From: Bisporella sp. PMI_857
Lineage: Eukaryota; Ascomycota; Leotiomycetes; Helotiales; Helotiaceae
Direction: 5' to 3'
NCBI GenBank assembly: GCA_021307315.1
Contig: JAJSPD010000262.1
Coordinates: forward strand, 1-12,030
Length of the DNA stretch: 12,030 nucleotides
Part shown: piece by piece, positions 1 through 7,776 of the stretch
Numbering within the stretch: the stretch's first letter is position 1
How the letters are laid out: each line of letters starts with the position of its first letter
Made by a program: the position numbers and the translations under genes
Notes under the pieces: model-generated
What the model was told of the DNA's origin: nothing
The model's database searches: none
The model's input: only the letters and a program-made list of their open reading frames with translations

Positions 1-1010
1 TTTTTATAAAGAAAGAAAACGATATCGTCAAGTTTCGGAACCACGATATTCTAAACGATTGCTTGCCGTTGGCGACAAATGTTGTTTTAAGTATTATAGG
101 CGATAATAGCATTTCGTTCGCAGACAAGTACTAGTAGGACTTTCTACTTCGGACTTTCCTAGAGAATATGTAGGAACATTATTGAGAATATCGCAGCGAA
201 AAAGTGCTTCCGTTCGTAGAAGCCAAGTACTTTACAGCGGGCGGATATAGCGAGATTTATAAAATGAAAATCTTTGCATCACAGCAAAAATTCTTCCCCG
301 AAGAGGTAAGCGAACATCTTTTTTTCTAGTAGCTAACTAGACACTGTAAAAAGTCTAATCTCGCGAAGCGTACCAGAATATCGAAGTCCAAGTTGTCAGA
401 AAAAAATTAAAATCGAATTTCAGCACTGCAGTTGCCCGGGAAAAAAAGTGCCTACGTTTTTTAAATCAACTCCGACACTTTAATATCATCAAACTTTTTA
501 GCTCATATACATATCGGGGAGAGTTTTTATTTTATGTTTCTATATATCGATATGGATCTCGAGTGCTTCTTCAAAACCAAGGGTTGGTTCGGAGAGTTCA
601 ATCACGATTTTACCTTCTACTCGGCATTGCGAGGGCTAAGCTCAGCATTGACGTCTGGGCGTTCGGTTGCCTCCTAGCTGATGTAGCCACATATATGCGG
701 AAAGGCGCTGCAAGTATCGAGGAATTCGCGTGTAAACGACGCACCCCTGGACGGCTACTGCGGTGAGAAGGCGCCGTATTTTATCGACCGGATGGGTATA
801 TAAAGAATGAGGTTAGCGCCTGGCTGAAAGCGCTGCCTCAAGATAACTCGAGCAGAGATCTCATTTTGCCACTCGTCGAACTGTCGCTTTCTGCTTTAAT
901 AGGAAATCCAAGCTATTGTCCGAAAATCACTAAAGTCTGTAAAACTCTCACTTTCTTGAGCCTCCAAGTTCATTTTTTCGCCGTCCGGAACCAATTTTTA
1001 GTTTATTTAG
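1..1010 (+). pseudogene. Protein kinase remnant, 5' part of a decayed gene entering from the left edge
   Basis: The reading frame is open to the left edge, so the start is outside the window. One frame (positions divisible by 3) runs to about 305 through stops at 132, 135, 171 and 183, then reaches LPF and a glycine-loop-like GGYSEIYKMK (about 240-270). After a likely intron the kinase pattern resumes with REKKCLRFLNQLRHFNIIKLF (about 430-500). A T run near 522-527 shifts the frame; YIDMDLECFF and YSALRGLSSAL follow, then SIDVWAFGCLLADVATYM (subdomain IX, about 648-700). The stretch that should lie between, with the HxD loop, DFG and APE, is absent, so a deletion joined the two parts near 645-650. 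The tail (WLKAL, LTFLSLQVHF, to about 980) matches the C-terminal pattern of fungal kinases of this type. It is catalytically dead. From about 560 it shares its frame with the next entry, so both may be one gene. Confidence 0.72.
306..353 (+). other. Probable small spliceosomal intron in the kinase remnant
   Basis: GTAAGC at 306 lies exactly on a codon boundary where the kinase-like frame stops making sense, and a GCTAAC branch-point-like site lies at 332-337. Kinase-like sequence resumes a little downstream in another frame (REAYQNIEVQVV from about 362). The acceptor is uncertain: the AG ending at 353 has good spacing but does not restore the frame, and the AG ending at 340 does but is very close to the branch site. 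A small indel or a mutated acceptor would explain this. Confidence 0.45.
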
Positions 1011-2434
1011 AGATGCACAAAAGACCGACTGCCTATAATTTCTAGTTCCTACAAAAACGCTTTTACGCATAAAGTCGTGCACTAGACTTTGAAAAAAACA
1101 ACTCTCCGGCTGATTTGTAGGTACATTTGGACAAGTATAATAAATTCATCGTTAACATAGTTGACTTTTTTCACTAGTTTCAGCGTAGAGTAGCTAGTTC
1201 TTTGATCGATCTTAAAGCTTGGTTAGTGTTTGAAGCCGGAGTCGACCAACTTGTTGAAGATTTTTGAGACTTTTTGCCAGCCGGCTTACAGAAAATCGCA
1301 GAAAACTTTTAGCATTAAGCAATTTTGAAAACAAACGACAAGGATGTTTTGAGCGATATTAATTATGCTTTAAAGGCGAAATATACTGTGTACAATATCG
1401 AGCATGCTATAATCGTAATAAAAAAAATCAAACTCGACATTTTGCACTACGACAGTCTCGAAAGAGCTAAAGAAGCATGCACGATTTTACTGAGTGATAT
1501 TATGTTCAGCTGCGCACAAACTAGCTACGAACTAGGCCGATACCGAGATTATATAGTTCTAATAAAGCGTATGCGCTTCGCTTCAGGCAACGCGAGTGCA
1601 GCGCAAAGAAAGCTTATCGCGGGCTTTAAAGCGGAGAGTCTAAGGATTAAGCCGAAGCCAAAAGGCCTGAAGACTATACACTGTATCGGCACATTCGAGC
1701 AGAGTGGCGACTTAATCCAATACGGGTTTGTGTACTAATATCCTTAAAGCGTGTTATTTAACTTTAACACGCTCCGCCGATACTTTGACCAAAAAGAAAA
1801 AAACTTGAAGTACTATCCTTTGCTTAGCGATAAGTTCCAACTAGCGTTTGCTCTTGCAGATTTTATGAAAAAGTTTTATACTATCGGGTAGTTGCACGAG
1901 AACTTCAACTTGCACAATATTCTTTTTTTTTAGTTATCGAATACTAGCGAAATCCGCAACAGTTCTAGCAGCAGCGAAATGCAGCAGCTATATGTAGTAA
2001 AACTGCACAAAAGCAGACTAAATGGAGACTTTTGGCAAACTGAAAGTCTTATTATTCATAACGATCAACAGGACTATCAGCATCTAGAATATGCTAGCAC
2101 CGGTCGGTTTCGTTAAAAGTTCGACTACTACAGCTTAAAAATTGTTTTTCTGGAGATAAAGCTTTGGCGTCCGCTCAGTAGCTTACTAATAGAAGCAAAA
2201 TGTCAGAGCAAAGAACTAGTTCAAATTCGGCAAGAGCTAATTAAAATGTGCCGGACTCGGCTTAGCGCTAAGATGAGGGCCGTATATAAAGAAGCAGTGC
2301 TGCAATATATAGGTTCCAACTAGTACGAGCTAGAAGTTGAGGCAGAAGTACCATTAGATAGGACATTTTCGCTTAGGCGTTTCACGGAAAAGGTAGTGAG
2401 GCCGTTAAAAAGACTCGCCGTAGCATCAGTTTGA
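1011..2434 (+). pseudogene. Decayed helical region plus HeLo-family-type pseudokinase domain
   Basis: A single frame (position mod 3 = 2) is readable throughout but broken by stops at 1043, 1070, 1118, 1175, 1265, 1310, 1316, 1736, 1745, 1889, 1931, 2114, 2321 and 2432. The first part (about 1118-1560) is helical, with Trp-to-stop positions such as those flanking the LPAGLQKIAENF segment. The second part has the pattern of the kinase-like C-terminal domain found in fungal HeLo/prion-inhibition proteins: a CIGTF-QYGFVY strand region (about 1681-1735), KFQLAFALADF, a G*LHENFNLHNILFF loop (about 1886-1930), YQHLEYASTGRF, and FDYYSLKIVFLEIKLW (about 2117-2170). The catalytic-loop position has no Asp (HENFN), as expected of a pseudokinase. 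H-L-E and Y-S-L-K look like mutated H-P-E and Y-S-L-G. The longest intact stretch is 1325-1738. The TGA at 2432 is taken as the end. The domain assignment is from remembered patterns only. Confidence 0.6.
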
Positions 2435-2889
2435 GCTGCCATTCATGACGTGTTCCACAGACCAAGCCAGCTACTTCATATTGTTTAAAGGGGCATAGGT
2501 ACCGCTAGCTACTATACGGAGGCTGTGTTTTGTGTTGTCTATTCGATCGGGCGTAGCTCATTCTACTAGATTCGGCTGCACGAGCAAATCAGGATGAAGC
2601 ATTATATTAGTCGGGCATAAATTCTTAAGTCATTCTCCACTTTATTGAGCACGTGCAAGTAGCTGTGCCACGTGGCATTTGCCTTGCCACTTGTGCGTTT
2701 CGTTTTAGACAAATTAGCCTGGTGAAGCTTTTTCCCTTAGCCAAGACTAGACTCGCTCGCACGTGCTTAATCAATCCACGAATGCATAAGAAACCAAAGT
2801 GCGGAACCGCTATGCTAGCTCGCTATTCTACACTCAGTAGCACTTTAGTCAAAAGCAGCTTTGCTCTTTTTATTTCCATTATTGTGACT
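2435..2889 (+). other. Intergenic stretch, no supported gene
   Basis: No kinase-like or other recognisable protein pattern is visible on either strand. A chance open frame runs through 2653-2889 into the next gene but its translation resembles nothing. It lies between the end of the pseudokinase frame and the first ATG of the kinase-TPR gene, so it presumably holds the old terminator and promoter. The pyrimidine-rich stretch just before 2890 would suit a fungal 5' leader. No certain TATA or factor-binding site can be named. Confidence 0.4.
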
Positions 2890-4000
2890 ATGGCAACAAC
2901 GTTCGAGTGGCATACTGCGTCGTATTTCTCCGAGTCGTATACGTTTTCGGGCCGAGAGGTGCTCGGACTAGAAACTGCACTCGACTAATACACTTTCCTG
3001 TTATTCTTCGCCATAGCTTAGACACTAAACATCGAATTCTTGCTTTTCACTTAGGAAGTAGTAAGCCAAAAAATTGGCTTGGAAGAAACGTCTAAAGTCA
3101 ACGAGAGTCCCGTTAATGTGGACACTAGTTTCGCTTTCAAGCGCGTTCGAGACGACGAAAAAAAAACACGGACGGAAGAAATCTTCCGAACTCTTATTAA
3201 CGAAATTACTGTACTGGCCTAGCTATTCGTTCGAAAGCATCCAAATATCGCAGAGCTACAAAGGATATGTTGGGATATCTCGGCTGATAATAGGCTATAG
3301 CCCGTGCTAGTCTTCGAAAAGTCAGAATTCGGGGATTTATATAACTTTGCAAAGATGCTAGAAAAGAGACAAATAGATATCAACAAGCGGTTAAAACTTT
3401 GCACAAAGATCGGAAAAGCTGTCGCCGCTATGCACTCGAACAGTATATATTATTTTGTTTGCATTTTACTATATTCTAAGTAATAGTAATAGACATCATC
3501 CATGGAGATATTAAACCCGAGAATGTTTTCATTTTTAAAAACAAAAATGGGATTTACCACGCACGAGTTATTGATTTCGGGTATTCCACTTTATATGCGG
3601 ACGATAACTATCGAATCAAATTACCTATATCAAGACTATAGAATGCCCTCGAGCACGATCGTAAAGCTCGTGAGTAGACTCTATCAGAGGCTATTAGAAC
3701 AGATCTGTTCTTTTTCGGCATACTGTGCTTTTGGCTGTTGTTTGAGCTTTACGTGTCAGGAGCAATACCGCTACCCCGAGATCTTGAGGGCATTAGATTG
3801 TCTGGGTCAGTAGCAGATACAATAGGCGAAATGAAGCGAGAGTGCCAAGTATATGCTCAGCTACTTTTGGCGTCGGAAACGAAATTGGGGCACGAAACGC
3901 AGATGGTCCTGGAGGAATTCTTTAACTCGAGCTTGAGCCGAAAACCCGAAAAGCGGGATATAAGTCTCCTAAGGCTCCTAAAAATACTAGATCCACAATA
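2890..4000 (+). pseudogene. Protein kinase domain of a kinase-TPR gene, inactivated by stops and missense changes
   Basis: ATG at 2890 opens a frame (mod 3 = 1) that leads, through stops at 2986, 3019, 3052, 3220 and 3298, into a kinase domain. Visible are the glycine loop as IGLEET (3073-3090, glycines apparently turned to Glu), FAFKRV with the ATP-binding Lys at 3139, HPNIAEL (about 3238), LVFEKSEFGDLYNF, and AAMHSN before an intron at 3443. Exon 2 (mod 3 = 0) holds HGDIKPEN (about 3501-3524), DFG at 3573, a damaged APE (ALE, 3645-3653) preceded by a stop at 3639 where Trp is expected, a stop at 3675, and TDLFFFGILCFWLLFE (about 3700-3745). It ends at LLKILDPQ near 3998, where a GTAAGC donor begins at 4001. 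Catalytic Lys, Asp and DFG survive, but the stops and loop damage make an active kinase impossible unless this is a recent lesion. It joins the TPR half downstream. Confidence 0.8.
3443..3492 (+). other. 50-base phase-1 intron inside the kinase domain
   Basis: GTATAT starts at 3443 directly after the AAMHSN segment, and TAATAG ends at 3492. Removing 3443-3492 joins the two kinase frames exactly (A + AC gives one codon) and puts IIHGDIKPEN right after the helix, as in kinases in general. A CTAAG-type branch site lies shortly before the acceptor. Size and signals are typical of filamentous ascomycetes. The intron is AT-rich and itself contains stops in all frames. Confidence 0.75.
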
Positions 4001-4153
4001 GTAAGCTTAAGCTTTCAAGAGACAGTCAAACGCTAACGAAGAAAAGAACAACTTTTCAAAAAGCCACATAAAATAGTCCCCAGCTCAGTATTAAAGCCAA
4101 TGATTTTAAAGTAGAGTTTTTTAAGCTACTAAAGATATTAATAACTTTTATAG
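4001..4153 (+). other. Unresolved junction (one or two introns) between kinase and TPR halves
   Basis: A GTAAGC donor begins at 4001 just after the last kinase-like codon, with GCTAAC at 4032-4037 and AGs at 4041 and 4046. A second acceptor-like TTTTATAG ends at 4153, right before the IENSVRELYRSDYRVRF segment. A single intron 4001-4153 would not keep the reading phase. Two introns around a short exon (about 4047-4087, with GTATTA as second donor) or an indel are both possible. The stretch between contains stops in all forward frames. Confidence 0.4.
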
Positions 4154-5761
4154 ATTGAAAATTCAGTTCGCGAGTTGTATCGCAGCGATTATCGAGTTCG
4201 GTTTTATATTGCTCAATGTCTTCTGGACGAGAAATGTCAATTCGCGTCTATCGACATTCAGGTGGCGCTCTGTCATTATATCGGCTTTGGCGTTTTAAGA
4301 GACGAAGCGAAAGCTAAGGAAATCTTAGATCGAAGTAATCAGAACATCCAGGCTATCCAAAATATAATTTCTAGTCTACAATCTGAACTTAACAGATTTC
4401 AAGCTTCTATGTTATCGAGGATAGAACATACAGGAAATATTCCTTGGTCGACTTTCACTAACACATATCTTGATCAAGGAAAGTTAGATAGAGCGCAGGA
4501 ACGAGTTATGCGAGAGAAAAATGACTTGACTATTGCCTGTGGCGAGGACCATTTCCTGACAGATTTATCAAGATATATGCTTGCAAAAATCTATGATACT
4601 CAAGGCCGGTGGGACGCTGCCGAAAAGCTGGAGGTGCAAGTGATGGAGACTTGCAAAAAGAAACTCGGCGCCGACCATCCAGACACGCTGGCTACCATGG
4701 CTAATCTAGCGTCGACGTACAAGAATCAAGGCCGGTGGGACGCTGCCGAAGAGCTGGAGGTGCAAGTAATGGAGACTCGCAAGAAGAAACTCGGCGTTGA
4801 CCATCCATCCACGCTGACTACCATGGCCAATCTAGCGTCGACGTACAGTAATCAAGGCCGGTGGGACGCTGCCGAAGATCTGTTGGTGCAAGTAATGGAG
4901 ACTCGCAAGAAGAAACTCGGCGCCGACCATCCAGACACGCTGACTAGCATAGGCAACTTAGCGTCAACGTACAGGAATCAAGGCCGGTGGGACACTGCTG
5001 AGAAGCTGGAAGTGCAAGTGATGGAGACGAGCAAGAAGAAACTCGCCGTCGACCATCCATCTACGCTGGCCAGCATGGCCAATCTAGCGTCGACGTACAG
5101 GAATCAAGGCCGGTGGGACGCTGCCGAAAAGCTGGAGGTGCAAGTAATGGGAACAAGCAAGAAAAAACTCGGCGCCGACCATCCATCTACGCTGACCAGC
5201 ATGGCCAATCTAGCGTCGACGTACAGTAATCAAGGCCGGTGGGACGCTGCCGAAGAGCTGGACGTGCAAGTGATGGAGACAAGCAAGAAGAAACTCGGCG
5301 CTGACCATCCAGACACGCTGACTAGCATGGCCAATCTAGCGTCGACGTACAGGAATCAAGGCCGGTGGGATGTTGCCGAAGAGCTGGAGGTGCAAGTGAT
5401 AGAGACTCGCAAGAAGAAACTCGGCGCCGACCATCCAGATACGCTGACCAGCATAGCCAACCTAGCGTTGACGTACAAGAATCAAGGCCGGTGGGACGTT
5501 GCCGAAGAGCTGGAGGTGCAAGTGATGGAGACTCGCAAGAAGAAACTCGCCGTCGACCATCCATCCACGCTGACCAGCATGGCCAATCTTGCATTTACGT
5601 GGAAGGGAACTGGCAGAGCCACTGAAGCTATAAGACTTATAGAGGAATGTATACAATCACAGGAACATGTTTTGGGGCTTGATCATCCAAATACTTTGTC
5701 ATGCTGCTCAGCTTTAGCTGCATGGAAGGCCGAGCAAAAGGATGCTGTATTGTTAGTTTAG
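4154..5761 (+). CDS. TPR (kinesin-light-chain type) repeat half of the kinase-TPR gene, intact 535-codon open frame
   Basis: The frame (mod 3 = 2) is uninterrupted from 4154 to the TAG ending at 5761, in sharp contrast to the kinase half. It starts with a segment (DYRVRFYIAQCLLDE, then HYIGFGVLRDEAKAKEIL, about 4181-4330) resembling the Sel1-like linker that joins kinase and TPR parts in such fungal proteins. Then follow a short helical stretch, eight near-identical 42-residue TPRs (consensus NQGRWDAAEELEVQVMETRK, then KKLGADHPDTLTSMANLAST), and a ninth degenerate unit (about 5609-5734). This 42-residue TPR with the DHP-TL signature is the kinesin-light-chain/TPR_10-12 kind; such arrays act as protein-interaction surfaces. 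As part of the whole gene it is the 3' exon; as a stand-alone gene the first in-frame ATG is 4409 (450 residues). No signal peptide or membrane segment is seen. Whether it is expressed cannot be told. Confidence 0.85.
   Translation: MENSVRELYRSDYRVRFYIAQCLLDEKCQFASIDIQVALCHYIGFGVLRDEAKAKEILDRSNQNIQAIQNIISSLQSELNRFQASMLSRIEHTGNIPWSTFTNTYLDQGKLDRAQERVMREKNDLTIACGEDHFLTDLSRYMLAKIYDTQGRWDAAEKLEVQVMETCKKKLGADHPDTLATMANLASTYKNQGRWDAAEELEVQVMETRKKKLGVDHPSTLTTMANLASTYSNQGRWDAAEDLLVQVMETRKKKLGADHPDTLTSIGNLASTYRNQGRWDTAEKLEVQVMETSKKKLAVDHPSTLASMANLASTYRNQGRWDAAEKLEVQVMGTSKKKLGADHPSTLTSMANLASTYSNQGRWDAAEELDVQVMETSKKKLGADHPDTLTSMANLASTYRNQGRWDVAEELEVQVIETRKKKLGADHPDTLTSIANLALTYKNQGRWDVAEELEVQVMETRKKKLAVDHPSTLTSMANLAFTWKGTGRATEAIRLIEECIQSQEHVLGLDHPNTLSCCSALAAWKAEQKDAVLLV
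4601..5608 (+). repeat. Tandem array of eight 126-bp TPR units
   Basis: The block CAAGGCCGGTGGGA recurs, with changes only in the bases that follow it, at 4601, 4727, 4853, 4979, 5105, 5231, 5357 and 5483, exactly 126 bp apart, giving eight in-frame 42-residue units. Units are nearly identical in DNA and protein. Differences gather at a few residues: MET-C/R/S-K, LG/LA-A/V-DHP-D/S-TL, STY-K/S/R, and EKL/EEL/EDL. This means recent expansion or gene conversion between units. The unit starting near 5609 is diverged and ends the array. Confidence 0.95.
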
Positions 5762-5937
5762 AGGACTGTAGCTAAAATGAATATATTGGTCGGCGTAATA
5801 GACCTGGCTAGTGTCCTGTAATACTAGAAAGTGTAAAGCTAATAAATATCTTAAGCAGAAGTACAGCTCTTTCACGTGATGAAGCAGAATAATGCCGATA
5901 ACGGCGACATGGCCAGATCCTCAGGCCGAATTCTTAG
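5762..5937 (+). other. Presumed 3' flank of the kinase-TPR gene
   Basis: There is no coding pattern on either strand. AATAAATA at about 5840 could serve as a fungal polyadenylation signal for the upstream gene, but this is a weak motif and may be chance. Confidence 0.3.
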
Positions 5938-6408
5938 TGGGTAGATAAGCAAGGACCCCACTGCTGGCCGAACGAACAAGGAAACCACCGTAAACTGCTA
6001 CCAGGCCAGAGAAAAGAGATTGTTTGTCACATAAAAGGAAACATAGCAGAAGGAGAGACGGAGGAGGATGTTGATATCAATATCGCGATCCCACCTTACA
6101 TTCTCAAAAATATATTGGATAATAACCGTAAGCGGAAGGCGGATAGCTCTATTGACTGTCATCATTGTAAAGTCTATGTCTCGGAGACAATACCTGGTGA
6201 CGATATTGGGGACGTGGAAGGCGATAAACAGGTCAAACTTGAGGATTGTAGCTGGAGCCTGACACAAGTAAAGAGCGACAGATGGAGAGATGCGCTGCAG
6301 GTTGCTAATCGGGTTAGAACTAAACACTATCCTGCAGCACCCCAAAGTCGTCGCCGAACTGATGGTAAAAAAATAAGGTACCACCAGGCATTGCGCTACA
6401 ATTTGTGA
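5938..6408 (+). CDS. Unrecognised open frame of 156 codons without an ATG start, possibly an exon or gene remnant
   Basis: The frame is open between a TAG at 5935 and a TGA at 6406-6408 and uses balanced, hydrophilic residues. There is no in-frame ATG, so if real it must be an exon or a remnant with a lost start. The product would be basic at its end and contains a CHHC-like cysteine/histidine cluster (IDCHHCKVY, about 6148-6174) after a KRKADSS stretch that could be a nuclear localisation signal. I do not recognise the family. It is not visibly scarred by Trp-to-stop changes (Trp codons are intact at 5938, 5965 and in SW and RW further on). A chance open frame remains possible; the reverse-strand frame over the same region looks like a shadow. 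Confidence 0.3.
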   Translation, partial: WVDKQGPHCWPNEQGNHRKLLPGQRKEIVCHIKGNIAEGETEEDVDINIAIPPYILKNILDNNRKRKADSSIDCHHCKVYVSETIPGDDIGDVEGDKQVKLEDCSWSLTQVKSDRWRDALQVANRVRTKHYPAAPQSRRRTDGKKIRYHQALRYNL

Positions 6409-6504
6409 GCAACATCAAGAAATTCTTGCGAGAAAAGATGAAGTCTTAAAAACACCAGAGAATATAGCATTTCTAGACTCTGCTTGATTTTATTGTATCT
6501 GTAT
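6409..6504 (+). other. Short AT-rich spacer downstream of the transposase
   Basis: This lies between the open frame ending at 6408 and the transposase stop codon. The left terminal inverted repeat of the Tc1 element should be here or further left, but no match to the right flank could be found by eye. Confidence 0.3.
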
Positions 6505-7481
6505 TTATTTAGAAGGCTGCGTAATTGATATCCCAGCATAACGGAAGTGATTTTCTGCAATGTGCACATTGTCACCTACTACATCGACGCACTACTCCAG
6601 AAACATTTTGAACTCCTTTGAAATAAAATCTTCGTTTTCGTGCCACTTTTTCTTGATAAATTTTTTGAGCACTCCGAAATATTCCTTAATAAGATTGAAA
6701 TCAGGCGAATACGGTAATAGGAATTCTAATACTATTTCTGCATTTCGGCACATTTGCTTGATTTTTTCTGAATAGTGCCAAAAAGCGTTGTTCATAACGA
6801 TCACAGATTTTGGCTCTGGGTATTTGCCACAGTGATGCAACAACTAGGCGATAAAGTCTTTAAACAAATCGCCGTCTGTTGATTTTTGGTATACTCGCTT
6901 TAGCACAATGCCACTTTGTGCGTATGCTGGAAAAATATGCCATCTTTTTCCGCGACCGAACTTCGAAACCTGGACTGGGAAAGAACCCTTTGGAGACCAT
7001 TTTCAGCGTCTGTACTCAGCTTTTCTATCGCAGCCAGATTTATCGACAAAAACAAGTTGGTAAAACTTGTACTGCGATATTCTATGTAAATAATAGTCTC
7101 GAAAGTCGGCATCCTGTTGTTGTGCGATGCGACGGATCGTGGTTCTTGTCCAGCCTAATGATCGCAGAATCCGACCGACCGATCGTTCTGAAATCTTTTT
7201 ATCAAACCGACGAGAGAAGAAGTCTGCCATCTCGCGTCGATATAAGTAGGGCTGTTCAGTAAGTGTATCAAAGAAAGCTTTTTTCATAAAGGATTAATGC
7301 TGCTACGACGGCCGCGTTTTGTTCTTGGGATGGGCATTTCGGACTGCTGTTTCTTTAGACGAATTCTCTGAACGGCGCGCGGCTTACACAGAGCTTCTGA
7401 GGCTATTAGCTTGGTCTTGAACCCTTTGTTTAGTAAAGTTTCAATCAAAATATGCTGTGCAGCATCTAGTTGTGGTGCCAT
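6505..7481 (-). pseudogene. Tc1/mariner-family (DD34E type) transposase, dead
   Basis: Reading the minus strand from ATG at 7481 (MAPQLDAAQ) to TAA at 6505-6507 gives about 325 codons, a normal Tc1-family length. The N-terminal part (to about 7300) looks like a helix-turn-helix DNA-binding region rich in basic residues. The next frame holds MADFFSRRFDKKISERSVGRIL and then FVDKSG with the first catalytic Asp at 7042-7044. The second catalytic position reads VMNNA at 6790-6792 where VMDNA is expected. The third lies 34 residues further, in YSPDFNLIKE, where the pattern NPIE is expected but Lys is found (6685-6687). In-frame stops: TAG 6592-6594 (Trp expected), TAG 6844-6846 (Gln), TGA 7003-7005 (Trp). 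A one-base frameshift sits near 7284-7290. Two of three catalytic acids are lost by G-to-A changes, so it cannot transpose itself. Confidence 0.88.
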
Positions 7482-7492
7482 GGTCGGCCGTA

Positions 7493-7522
7493 GTTGACAC
7501 AAAGGCGGTTGACACAAAAGCG
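7493..7522 (+). repeat. Two tandem 15-base repeats upstream of the transposase start, with an inverted copy nearby
   Basis: GTTGACACAAAGGCG (7493-7507) is followed directly by GTTGACACAAAAGCG (7508-7522), one base different. CCGCCTTTTGTCA at 7572-7584 is close to the reverse complement of the same block. They lie 12 bases upstream of the minus-strand transposase ATG, where subterminal transposase-binding sites of Tc1-type elements are found; that role is inferred from position only. Confidence 0.6.
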
Positions 7523-7584
7523 GCTGACTTTGGTTGGTTAGAAAGGAAGAAAGAAGAGGTCAGCGCCAATTCCGCCTTTTGTCA

Positions 7585-7776
7585 GGTACCCCCCTGGTAC
7601 AAGCCATACAAGCCACAGACCCCACCTACCCCACAATATTAAAAAGGCTAACTAAAAATCTGGCGACACGAATTTCGCCTTGTACTGTATTACAGTGACA
7701 GTAGGTACCTGTGGCGAATTATACACAGTACTTGGTACGAAACCAACTGTACGAAACCAGGAAGAGAGCATATAGA
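7585..7776 (+). other. Leader region between the Tc1 remnant and LINE ORF1
   Basis: It contains a C-rich stretch (about 7588-7632) and no gene. The LINE 5' end must lie in or before this stretch; no target-site duplication or promoter is evident. The ORF1 frame is open back to 7711, but the first ATG is 7777. Confidence 0.4.

Larger units (their letters stand above)
6505..7584 (-). mobile_element. Tc1/mariner element remnant, ends not defined
   Basis: The transposase frame fixes the core (6505-7481). The right flank carries repeated TTGACACAAA-GCG blocks and an inverted partial copy ending at 7584, which may belong to the terminal region. No matching inverted repeat or TA duplication was found on the left, so the true borders are unknown and one end may be eroded. 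Confidence 0.5.

Noticed and set aside
2653..2889. N-terminal extension of the kinase gene upstream of the ATG at 2890
   Set aside because: The frame is open but the translation is Cys/Arg/Lys-rich without any kinase-like pattern and looks like translated intergenic DNA.
4601..5608. CRISPR array or satellite
   Set aside because: The 126-bp period is a whole number of codons, the frame is open, and each unit encodes a TPR.
5322..5656. Open frames on the minus strand and in other plus frames across the TPR array
   Set aside because: They are shadows created by the periodic codons of the TPR gene and have no recognisable protein pattern.
5998..6384. 128-residue open frame on the minus strand
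   Set aside because: It resembles nothing known, its composition is Ile/Ser/Phe-rich as expected for an antisense frame, and it overlaps the longer plus-strand frame.
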